From: Seminavis robusta
Taxonomy: Eukaryota > Bacillariophyta > Bacillariophyceae > Naviculales > Naviculaceae
Direction: 5' to 3'
Length of the DNA stretch: 20,953 nucleotides
Assembly (NCBI GenBank): GCA_903772945.1
Contig: CAICTM010001902.1
Span: forward strand, 1 to 20,953
In this document: positions 1 to 8,836 of the stretch, one piece after another
Position numbering within the stretch: position 1 is the first letter of the stretch
Layout: each line of letters begins with the position of its first letter
Translations under genes and position numbers: made by a program
Notes under the pieces: model-generated
What the model saw: the letters and a program-made list of their open reading frames with translations, nothing else
Databases searched by the model: none
Told to the model about the DNA's origin: nothing

Positions 1-487
1 CACGAATTTGAGGTTCCCAGGCAATGGGGTCTTGCAGCCAGGTGCCAACAGCTTCTGGAGCTGTGGCAAAGGCATCATTGTTGGGAGCAAAGAATGTAAA
101 GGGACCCGGTGCTGTCAGAGCAGTCGACATACCGACCCAGTCCATGGCCGACAAAAGTGTCGAAAATTGTTCGTCGGCCCGTGCCACACCAACAATTGTG
201 TCGGCTTCGGCAGCCGTGTTGATGGCAGCAAGAGGAGGGGCAACACTGACAGATTCTCCTGATCCTGTACTTGTAGTAGTAGTATCCACCACCATTGTCG
301 TCGGTCTTGGAGTAGGAACGGGCAGAGCATCTGTGACGGGAACCGCTGCGGTTGGCTCTGATGTGATGGTTTCTGCAGGTGTGGGGGACAATTGGGGGTT
401 GGAGATACTGATACTCACTTGTGCGATGGTCACTGGAAGAAACAAAGCGGCAACCAAGGCGTTGAATCTCATTGTGGAGGGCGTCAT
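1..487 (-). CDS. Secreted fasciclin (FAS1) domain protein, 3' end outside window
   Basis: The minus-strand frame is open from an ATG at 487 to the left edge (162 codons, no stop), so the C-terminus is missing. An in-frame ATG five codons later (472) is an equally good start. The first 23 residues form a hydrophobic signal peptide ending near TIAQ. Residues about 24-88 are a Ser/Thr/Pro-rich linker, probably O-glycosylated. From residue about 90 the sequence reads as a FAS1 domain: the ADTIVGVARADEQFSTLL helix, then GPFTFFAPNNDAF at about 128-140, which is the FAS1 H1 box. FAS1 proteins are extracellular adhesion or matrix proteins; in diatoms a role in adhesion or extracellular matrix is plausible but inferred. 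The number of FAS1 repeats and any membrane anchor cannot be seen. An in-frame stop lies upstream of the start, so no exon is needed on that side. The 170-codon plus-strand frame over the same DNA is its antisense shadow. Confidence 0.85.
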   Translation of the reverse strand, partial: MTPSTMRFNALVAALFLPVTIAQVSISISNPQLSPTPAETITSEPTAAVPVTDALPVPTPRPTTMVVDTTTTSTGSGESVSVAPPLAAINTAAEADTIVGVARADEQFSTLLSAMDWVGMSTALTAPGPFTFFAPNNDAFATAPEAVGTWLQDPIAWEPQIR

Positions 488-3400
488 TATTGTGGTTGAT
501 AAGACTGCTTTTTTGTTGTTGTGGTGCACGAGGTGAACACTATTATTTTATGGATGAATGAGCCAAAAGTGCTTTTTGCTCCAGATTATTTGCTTCTCGG
601 TGATGATGGAAGAGGGCCACAGATCAGATCCAATCGGTGTTTTGTTTGTTGGTGCCACTTGCCGATAATGACCCTTGATTCTGACCACTGTTTGTACACT
701 GTAACAGACAGTACAAACATGCATGCTGCAATGACAGTGAAGCGTAATTTGCACACTCCGATGGCATCTCGAAGCCGGGACTGTGCGCTGAAAAATATGT
801 CCAGGATTCATCTATACTGTAAGAACAACACTACAGTACTAGTACAAGACGTAGGGGAGCGGGGAAAGGATTTAAAGCCAACGACGGATGTAAGCCCTCT
901 TTCTGAGGCATATCCAACCGTGGACATTTGAACTTGCTCTTTAAGGAATCTGCACCCTCATAAGATGCTAGGACGTGAACTGAACAGCTCTGGAACAGCA
1001 AAAAGGAAGAATAGAATTAGCAATTTACAATAATCAACAATATTTCACAGGTTAAGTCTAAAAATAAGTGAAGAACTAAACTTTAATGGCAAAACAAAGG
1101 GAAAATATAGCGTTTTTGGCATCTTGTTGCTCAAATCAGGTCTGGTCGGGGCTTATCTCGAAGGGAGAACATGCCCCCATGTGCGACAGAACCAAGATGA
1201 CCATGGCTACTATCAAATACTGTAGTCGAAAGTCAAATCAGCTACACCAGTGTTGATGACAGGGGCTTTTATGTATTAATACTTCAAGCTAACTTATTAA
1301 TCTGGTTCTTAATTCTCAGTTTTCGTGAGTTGATCGCTGGTTACTTGAAGTCATACATTTTATTTATTGACACTTTTCGCAAGAGAACCTTTTCCCCCTG
1401 TCAAAATGGTACTAAAAAGCTCATTCAAAAGACAAACTGAGGTGCCCTTGAAGTCTTTTTTGGGCGAACATTCTCTTTGTGCTGGCCAAAGATGACTTTC
1501 TGGAGAAGAATGACCTAGGCTACTACAAGGCTTCCGGGATTAGCATAGTGGTACAGGTGCCCTTGGTCTTTGATGGGTTCTGAACATTCAACCAAGATCT
1601 CGCCGTGATGACCAGAAAGGTTCCTCAGTTCCCGTTTGGCCTGGTAAAATGACCGTAAATCGAATGCAAAAGTGTCGCCAGAGTTGTCCCACAAAAAAGA
1701 GCTCTAAAAGGCTAAAAGGATCCCAGATCATCCCACAGGATTGGCTTCAAAAACGCGCCAAAGCAATGCTACCGGTATGGTTGACTTGCCTACCGGTACG
1801 TTGTGTGGCCAGTGGAATCAGACACCATCTTGTTCGGCCTTTTGACCAAAAGCAACGTCCAAGATTCCACCCGGTTGGCTGGTGGGGGAGCCCCGTGGAG
1901 AGCTACTGCAACCAGCAGGAAATGCACGGGCTCTTTTCTGGAGGCTGTAGTACTAGCTACTAGCTACTATCTAGTAGGGGCAAAGGTTGATTGAAGACAC
2001 GTCTCGAAAGGAAAGAGAAAATCACAGATGGCGGTACTGTAAACAAAGGCCAAAAATGACGGTGGAACTTGAGATGTAAAACCTTGGGAGGCTACTGAGG
2101 TGGTCTTCTGCGTTTGCCTTTCTGGGTTCCTCTGGAAAGTGGTGGTGATGATGATGGTCAAAGCTATATGCTGCTGTTTGCCCAGCTGCCAATGCAAAGA
2201 ATGGCTGCGACTGCCAAAATACCCCTGTTCTGCTCTTGGCTAAAGAAGCCCCGTGTGCAATCTATCTTTGATTGCCATCGGGTTTTCTTGCAGTCGGCGA
2301 TGAGAGCAAAACAGTAGTAGCACTCTCGGAAGGAGCGAAGTGACAGCCAATTTCATGGACTGGCAGAGCATGGTTGATGTCAGCAAAAGGAAATCTAGCC
2401 GTTTCTTTGTTTGGACAAAAATTCGGCCTTGAAAGCGAAAGTGTTCCTCCTTGAGGAAGTTGCACCATTGGTTGCTCCTCCAGGGTACTACTCTTTCTTC
2501 ATAATATATTTTGTTCGATGACAATCAGTCAAGGAAAAAGTTTGGGCGATTTGCCTGGAGCCTCTCCTGGTCGAAGGGGTGCCTCGCCTCCTATCTGCGA
2601 AGCCCTTGCCGAGAGCTGATAGCTCCTGACAAGCTCGATGACTGCTGGCTGGGAGCAAAAACGGCAGTGGGTTCTTTCGAGAGAGGGAAAGTCAAACCTT
2701 TGGTCGTAGTTCCTCTGCTTTTGGAAGAAGGGAGCGCACAATTTTCATCGAAAGGCAATGTAAGCTAGTTGCCTCACTTGATTCGAATCTATTTTCTCAC
2801 GTCGTTGCCAGAGAGAGAGAGAGAGAGAGGCTAACTGGTTCCTGCCTTCTTCGTTGGCTCCATTCTCCTGGTAGCAAATCGTCCAGTTGTCTTGAAAGTC
2901 ATTTCGAATTCCATCATGATGGTAGCTGGGCTGCCTTCATTGCAGAGCCGAAAGGGCATCCTTCAGACGGCGTCATTCCAGAGCCCCAGAACCCCAAGGC
3001 CACCCTTCAGCCCGTGGCATGCCAAATGAATTGAAAGCTCCTGTGCGAGCAGGCGGGGCCGGACTCAAATGCCAGTTGGTGGAAGCATGTGTGCAGTGCA
3101 TGGTGCAGGTGCCCAACAATGCTCTGGGTCAACACCAGAGTCGTGCCCCGCCACACCTCTGCTGCCCAGCAGCAAAGAAGGACAAAGAAGTTGGAGTTGG
3201 AGGCCAGCAGCAGCAATCAAAGGAAGAGGAGGGAAGAGGTGCACCAGCAGAAGAAAACAGGTTCCTGTGCCCATCCGGTACAGAGGATGAATAATTCTGT
3301 TTATGAACGCTTTTGTTCAACGAAGTTCTTGCTCTATCGTTGCGCCAGATGTCACTAAAATGTCAGCGAAGCCCTCAACACCCAAGAAAGAGAAACAAAT

Positions 3401-3606
3401 AATGAGGGTATGGAAGTATGGAAGCAATAATTGTTGGAAGGACTTATTGCTCTATTATGGCACCTCGTTGATATGATGTACTGCACACATTCAGTATGAA
3501 CGGGCTAGGAAGAAATAATGGGTTGCATCCATTGATCTGCGCATTGGACAGCACAGTCAGCCGTCTCATTGGCAAGCAGAGCCCATGCCAGAGCTGCAAA
3601 GTTGCA
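488..3606. other. Intergenic region, no supportable gene
   Basis: This is 3.1 kb between the FAS1 start and the HK1 stop. Reading frames are short (under about 140 codons), overlap each other in several frames, and match no family I recognise. It contains a GA microsatellite (2811-2829), a tRNA-like A-box (1541-1551) without a foldable tRNA, and a 45-codon frame near 1450-1580 with protein-like composition but stops on both sides. The left end should hold the FAS1 promoter and the right end the HK1 3' UTR. No inverted-repeat element or LTR was seen. Confidence 0.5.
2811..2829. repeat. (GA)n microsatellite
   Basis: Nine and a half uninterrupted GA dinucleotides in non-coding DNA. No function is implied. 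Confidence 0.9.
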
Positions 3607-6600
3607 TCATTGTATCAAACCCTGCAGGGAACCTTTTCTGCTCAATAGCCCAGCAAGCACCTGCTTCAGCTCATCCGGTCTACACGGCATGGGTTTCAGA
3701 ATGAAGTCATCTGCCCCAGAGTTGATAAAGTTGTCTCTGATGTCATTAGCAGAAAGACCACAGATGATGCTCGTGACCCCTTTGGCTCTCATTGCAACTG
3801 ATGTCTCAGTTCCCAACAACTGCTTGTCCACACTGGCCATATACTGGTCCAAGAATATTAGGTCAGGGCTTGCTGACTCACATAGCTCCAGGGCTCTTTC
3901 TCCGCTTGATACTTCTTGAATGTTCCAAGCAGGCTGCACCTTCTTCACTGCTCTTACAAATAGCTTTCGAAGGACCACATCATCATCGACAAAGAGAACT
4001 GACAAATCTGGTGGCAGCTCTTCTTCCGGGAGAGCTTGGGTGTCCTCCTCCGGCATGATAACCTTCTCGTCAGCTGGAGATTCATGTACAGCAGTTTCGT
4101 CTTTGCCCGTATCGCTGTTTGGCAAGGCAACCTGAACGTTAGTGGCACCATTATGCAAATCACTGTCACTGTCTGTGGGAAGTGTTGCTTCAATGTCCAC
4201 AGGATTGGTGTGAAGCTCTACCACGAAGCAAGCTCCAGGACAGCCTTCCACTCCACTCTCGTAGTCTTCATCCAACCAAACATTCCCTCCCATCGAAGCC
4301 ATAAGTTTTTGAACCAGACTGAGTCCCAAACCAGTACCCTGGTGAAGGAGGTCCAAACTAGGCTGGTACTTTTGGAACAAGTCTTCCCTCTTGTCCAAGG
4401 GCACTCCAGGCCCAGAATCCTCAACATATATTCGTACCTGGTGATCCACAACTGCAGCTCTCATACGGACAAAGCCTCGCTCTACAAACTTGGATGAATT
4501 ACGGACCAAATTCAACACAACTTGTTTCAAACGAATGGAATCCGTCATAACTATCAAGCTTGGTGGACAATCCACAATCACATCAAAGTTGGCAACCCTT
4601 TTGTAAAGAATTGCTGACACTGGCTCAAACACATCATGCAAGACATCTGTTGGTGTCTTCTCTATCTTGATCTGGTTGCCACTGGCTTTGTGAATATCCA
4701 ACATGGAACGAAGAAAGTCATTAATGAAGTGGAGACTTGAATTGACTACTTCAATGTCCTCCCTGGCTGACTTTCGGGTTTCTTCATCCACCAGTGGTTG
4801 TGGTTCGTTGATGGCAGTCATCACGAAAGTGCAAGCAGACATGGCAGATGCAAGGGGGTTCCTCACCTTATGATGATCATCGGGGAACGGGTAGCAGGGG
4901 GTCAGTTGGGTGTCAAAATGAACACGCATATTCATGCTTTTTTGGCGTCGTCATAATGGCACATACCTCATGGCTCAGGAACTCATTCAACTCCCTTTCA
5001 GCTGCAGCTACTCGTTTGGCATTCTCAACAACCTTTTCGAGCATGATTCGTTGCCGTCGTTCCACCACATATGAGAAAACCAGGAAGAGGAAGGATGCAA
5101 ACGAAAAGCCAAGGATGACAATTGCAGTATAGAGGGCTGGTTTGTTGGTCAAGAATTCATCTGCAGTATCCTGTGATGGATAAACACGGATATGGTATTC
5201 CGTGTCTCGGCTCAACGGCACAGTGTTGTACGCCCTGTTTTGAGGAGATGACAAGGCTTCCAGATATTCATTGACACTCATGGACATGCTCAAGTAATCA
5301 AATTTAGGATCGTGATGATCCCCAATGCCCAAAGAAGTGGCTTCTGGTCCGTCAATCCTGTAGGAGAACGTCTGGTTGAATGAATTTTCAATCACGCAGA
5401 TCAGCCCACGGGTAGTGGATGGCACGAGGTGCGAGAATAGCACGTTCCAGTAAATGCTGGTTGCCAGGACCCCTGTCACTTCGGCATCCGGCTGGAAGGA
5501 TTCAAACACCGGATACAAAAGGAAGGTATTTAATCCATCCAGTAAGTCGCTCACTGAGTTTCTGTACTGGGATATTCGAAGGTTGGCCTCGAGATTTTTT
5601 AGTTGTTTCGGTATGGGTACGAATGCGTTTCGAAAGACTGCCTTCTTCGAGGTCAACATAGCCTTGAATACTCCAGGCCCGACCACACCTGTCATATACC
5701 AATAGCAGTTAGAGAAGTGAGGGAAGATTCGATTCTTTTTGTTACAACCTTCGTGTCGCTTCTCAACTCACCTGTGTTAGCAAAGTTCAAATTTAACAAA
5801 TCTTGTTTGATGGGGCTAATCGGACTTCAGAAGTCGCATTTCCAAGAAAGCGTGTGAGTGTGCGATGTCGTATCACAGCCCCCTTCCCCTTCCCCTCGGC
5901 GTTGTAGGAGTCTGGCCAACCTACCTCCTCTGCCAAGCTGGCAAGTACGGGCCGCTATCATCCGGTGCATCGCCTTCGATGGTAATTGCTGCATTATTCC
6001 ATATCCGTGGATGATACCCTGTTCCGTCTTCCAGGACAGTCAAGTTTCCCTTTTCTTTGTCGCCTTGCTGCTGCAAATGTCGACTTCCGTTGTTCTGCGT
6101 TTGTCGCCCCAGTTGCTGATCTTGAAGCGTTCGCTGGTACAGATCCACCTCGAAGGCGTCGTCAATCTGCTCTCGATTTTCGTAGGCAAAATCTTGCCAT
6201 TCGCCGCGCCGCTCGTCCGTCACCAAAGGGAGCCAGTGTACCACATGTGATCCACTGTGAATTCGGAAATTGCTGCCCTTGAGCGCAAAGTCGGGCAATG
6301 TCACAAACGGAAACGTCAAATTTTTGTCGAGCGCATAGGAGGTGATATCTGTGGATAACGACGACGCCGCTCCAATGTGCCGGTCCACCAAATCGTGAAA
6401 ATTTTCAATCACCTGCAAGGCCGAGTCTTCAAAATGAGCTTCGAATTTGTCTTGTTCTTCTTGGCGGGTATACAGATACACTCCTGCTGAAAGACCAATC
6501 GTGGCAAGCAGCAACACGGCAATCACAGCCAGGCGAAGACAATTGACCCATCGTGTCTCGGCTTGGGCCAGCGACGTCGTTACCAAACTGTTCTCGTCTT

Positions 6601-6649
6601 CGTTGCGACTGGTCGGTGTCGTTGAGATCTTGGGGGATGGTGATGCCAT
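3607..6649 (-). CDS. HK1: CHASE-type transmembrane hybrid histidine kinase
   Basis: Four exons: 6649-5925, 5815-5772 (44 bp), 5688-4967 and 4866-3607. The introns (109, 83 and 100 bp) are GT-AG and keep frame, giving 916 aa. The start has a good context (ACCATGG). Domains: cytosolic tail 1-36; TM1 about 37-60; extracellular sensor about 61-440 with a CHASE signature (TFPFVTLPDF, then HWLPLVTDERRGEW near 112-150); TM2 about 441-464; charged coiled linker containing VERRQ; HisKA H-box with phospho-acceptor H496 (LSHEVRNPL); HATPase with N-box N620, G1 D647-SGPG and G2 GTGLGL 674-679; acidic linker about 718-785; receiver with acid cluster D791-D793, phospho-acceptor D837 and K888. All catalytic residues are intact, so it should autophosphorylate and pass phosphate to its own receiver; output needs an external HPt protein. 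The ligand is unknown. It is a tandem paralogue of HK2. The short exon 2 is supported by its alignment to continuous coding sequence in HK2 (SPI...LNxNFAxT). Confidence 0.88.
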
Positions 6650-6957
6650 GGTGTCTGCTTTGTACTAGTAGTCCTCCTTTGAGTTGGTCAGATTCTGCTG
6701 TTCTCTGTGGGTACGTGTAGGGTAGCCGTCGAGTGCTCGGGTGGCAGTGGAGAATAAAGGCAAACGGCTGGGAAGAGTAAGTGGTACTAGCTAGCTAGCT
6801 TTTGAGTGCAGCAGAAATCGAGCGGAGAGTGAAGGTCGTGACTTGTAGGATTCGGAAGAACGACGTTGGGAAGGGACGCTCAGTGTGGGTCTCTGTGCTC
6901 TGTGCGGTGAGTTTCAGTGTTCCATGTCAGCAGCAGAACCGGGGAACAGATGGGTTA
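6650..6957. other. HK1 upstream region
   Basis: This 308-bp stretch between the HK1 start and the first transposable element should contain the HK1 promoter and 5' UTR. A CTAGCTAGCTAGC run lies at about 6787-6799. No TATA box convincing enough to call was found. The last three bases (TTA, 6955-6957) are the left target-site copy of the adjacent element. Confidence 0.45.
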
Positions 6958-6994
6958 GGCCGCTCTCTACCGGAGCGACTAAAGTAGCGACTAA
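6958..6994 (+). repeat. Left terminal inverted repeat of the 890-bp element
   Basis: 37 bp, matching the reverse complement of 7811-7847 except at its 31st base (C against T). Confidence 0.92.
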
Positions 6995-7264
6995 GCCATA
7001 TTTTGTAGTTTAGTCCATAGTTTAGTCTCTTGGGGTGGTGTCTACCCAAGCGACTAAACGTCATACAGACTAAAGGCTTTAGTCAAAACGCTCCTTCACC
7101 GACTAAAGGGAGGCTGGTTAGTCGGTGAGCGAGGGTAAGGACTAAAGCTTGTTTAAGAACAGTGAATAAATCCAACAGAAAACAATACAACTGCATGCCA
7201 CCGAGTTGGATAACAAAATCAGCCTCATTGCACAGCCTCACTATCAGAGCATCGCCACAGAGCT

Positions 7265-7460
7265 GATAGAGTAGAGGTGCAAACGATCGAACGTTCGATC
7301 CAATGATAGTAGAGGTGCAAACGATCGAACGTTCGATCCAATGATAGTAGAGGTGAAAACGATCGTTCCACGATCAGAATGATAGTAGAGGTGCAAACGA
7401 TCGAATGAATGATAGTAGAGGTGCGATCGAACGATCCAATGATAGTAGAGGTGCAAAGGA
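7265..7460. repeat. Minisatellite with 30-40 bp units and an internal palindrome
   Basis: Six head-to-tail units start at 7265, 7305, 7343, 7381, 7411 and 7441. Each opens with a version of GATAGTAGAGGTG. The first two carry a perfect 16-bp palindrome, GATCGAACGTTCGATC. Units 3-5 carry decayed versions and units 4-5 are 8 bp shorter; the sixth is only partial. The array lies in the middle of the 890-bp element. The HLYYH-repeat peptide read on the minus strand is an artefact of this array. Confidence 0.9.
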
Positions 7461-7810
7461 TGACAGAGGAGAGGTGTGTTTTGAGTCTTGTTATCTCAGT
7501 CTTGTTATCTCAAAAAGTAATCACTTCTGTTAAGTCTTTGTTTGAGTCCTTTAAATCCACCATGCTGATAGAATATTGGTAGCCCACCAAGTGATCACTT
7601 TTGTTAAATCTTTTTTGAATCCCTTAAGTCCAGCACCCTGCAATGGATTTAGTCCCGGTGTTTGTTTAGTCGCCACGGTAGACACCACGTTTTTGACTAA
7701 AAACTCGACTAAATTGTTTAGTCCGAGATTTAGTCATCTGCTGGTAGACACCACCATTACTAAAGGATAATGACTAAATCTTGAACTAAACAACCACCTA
7801 AAGGATTCCT

Positions 7811-7847
7811 TTAGTCACTACTTTAGTCGCTCCGGTAGAGAGCGGCC
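7811..7847 (-). repeat. Right terminal inverted repeat of the 890-bp element
   Basis: Inverted partner of 6958-6994, followed directly by the TTA target-site copy at 7848-7850. Confidence 0.92.
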
Positions 7848-7850
7848 TTA

Positions 7851-8203
7851 GACCATTCAATACCGGGGTCACCCATAGCACAAAACCCAAATGGTTGGCA
7901 TCGAGTATCGCCGGCCGACCTGAGTCCAGTGAGTCAAATGCGATTTGGGCCATTGGGTTGAGTGAGCTCCAACGCAAATCAGCACTGTTTGGGTAGCCTC
8001 AACTGCGGACCCAAACCCATTTGACTCATTGGATTCAAATTTACTTAAGGAGAATAATTGCCACATCATCAATGACATCATTCTAACATCACAATACGAG
8101 CGTTGAGGTTCTCTTTCACGAGCAAGCATAGCTTTGCTGCGAGTATGTCAAGCCACCGACCATTTGGGTTTTGTGCTATGGGTGACCCCGGTATTGAATG
8201 CTC
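7851..8203. mobile_element. 353-bp MITE with 45-bp inverted repeats, TTA target site
   Basis: The terminal inverted repeats (7851-7895 and 8159-8203) match at 44 of 45 positions; the outer end reads GACCATTC on the left and GAGCATTC on the right. It is flanked by TTA at 7848-7850 and 8204-8206. The left TTA is also the right target-site copy of the preceding element, so the two elements stand in series as TTA-element-TTA-element-TTA. The interior of about 260 bp has no coding capacity. The ends share no sequence with the 890-bp element, so this is a different family, though the 3-bp TTA duplication again points to PIF/Harbinger-type transposition. Confidence 0.83.
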
Positions 8204-8206
8204 TTA

Positions 8207-8836
8207 GCGTTGGTGGGTGGTCACTGGAGAAACCCAAGTTTAAAGTGTACACGTACGGTACTACATTTCTGCAACAGTAGTTGCACAGGGTCAGTATGTG
8301 CTTCCCCCTACTACTATGTGGATCTTACATACCCTCAGGATCAATGACAGTATGCTACGTAGAAAGTCTACAGTATCAGTAGTCATTGAAACAAAGATCC
8401 TCTCAATAAGACTCTCATTATTAAATAAACTGCAACAGAGAAGATATAACAGGGGCGCCTGCATACATAAGACCAATCCACATACTGAGAGGATTCCAAT
8501 AATCGCTTAAGTACCACACAACATACCCACCAATCCGATTCCCACATCCAATGAGATCCGAACGGCTGGTTGGTACATACTCAAGCCAAAAGATCCAATC
8601 GTTGCAACTCCTATCGAATCGTACGAGTTGACGTATACTCAACAAAGAGGCAACCAACGGGCAAATCCCGTGCGAGCGACGGATCGATCCTCTACATCGT
8701 ACGACAGGTAGCTAGCTACCGGTAGACAGTTCAGTCTTCAGTTCAGTTTTCCTCATTATTTCCAATCCTTCAAGTCTATAAAGGAACTCTGACCGACAAC
8801 CTCACATTGCTTAGTTCAAACAATTCTCCCTAAGCC
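8207..8836. other. Region upstream of the recombinase pseudogene
   Basis: No gene is visible. TAGCTAGC occurs at about 8709-8716 and ACGGTAC near 8252. The right end holds a TATA-like site and a leader for the recombinase frame. The 5' boundary of the recombinase element should lie somewhere here, but no terminal repeat marks it. Confidence 0.4.
8777..8782 (+). promoter_or_regulatory. Possible TATA box of the recombinase gene
   Basis: TATAAA lies 55 bp before the first ATG of the recombinase frame (8837). This spacing would put a transcription start near 8805 and leave a leader of about 30 bases. It rests on position and sequence only. Confidence 0.35.

Larger units (their letters stand above)
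6958..7847. mobile_element. 890-bp non-autonomous TIR element, PIF/Harbinger-like (TTA target site)
   Basis: The ends are 37-bp terminal inverted repeats (6958-6994 and 7811-7847) that differ at one base and begin GGCCGCTCTCTACCGGAGCG. Both ends are flanked by TTA (6955-6957 and 7848-7850), the 3-bp duplication typical of PIF/Harbinger elements. There is no transposase gene. The subterminal arms carry at least 15 copies of the heptamer GACTAAA or its complement. GGTGGTGTCTACC at 7034-7046 has an exact inverted partner at 7743-7755 and a near one at 7677-7688. The centre holds a palindromic minisatellite (7265-7460) and an imperfect 50-bp direct repeat (about 7517-7566 and 7591-7640). The superfamily is inferred from TSD length and sequence only; terminal structure is seen directly. 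Confidence 0.82.

Noticed and set aside
24..536. 170-codon plus-strand frame
   Set aside because: Exact antisense of the FAS1 gene, which has a signal peptide and the H1 box on the other strand.
1531..1600. tRNA-like segment with A-box TAGCATAGTGG and a weak B-box GGTTCTGAAC
   Set aside because: A D-arm can be drawn (GCAT/GTGC), but the acceptor, anticodon and T stems do not pair. At best it is a tRNA-derived fossil.
1450..1640. Protein-like plus-strand frame (DDFLEKNDLGYYKASGIS) on both sides of a TGA
   Set aside because: About 45 codons between stops, no start, no family resemblance, and no continuation in other frames.
3019..3294. 91-codon plus frame with Q/E-rich tail
   Set aside because: Overlapped by similar-length frames on both strands; composition follows CAG/GAA-rich DNA; no splice-linked extension or motif.
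7244..7456. Repetitive minus-strand peptide (HLYYH repeats)
   Set aside because: Produced by the minisatellite units; unit lengths of 38 and 30 bp do not keep one frame.
7265..7460. CRISPR array
   Set aside because: Units are contiguous and vary throughout, without unique spacers; the context is a eukaryotic transposable element.
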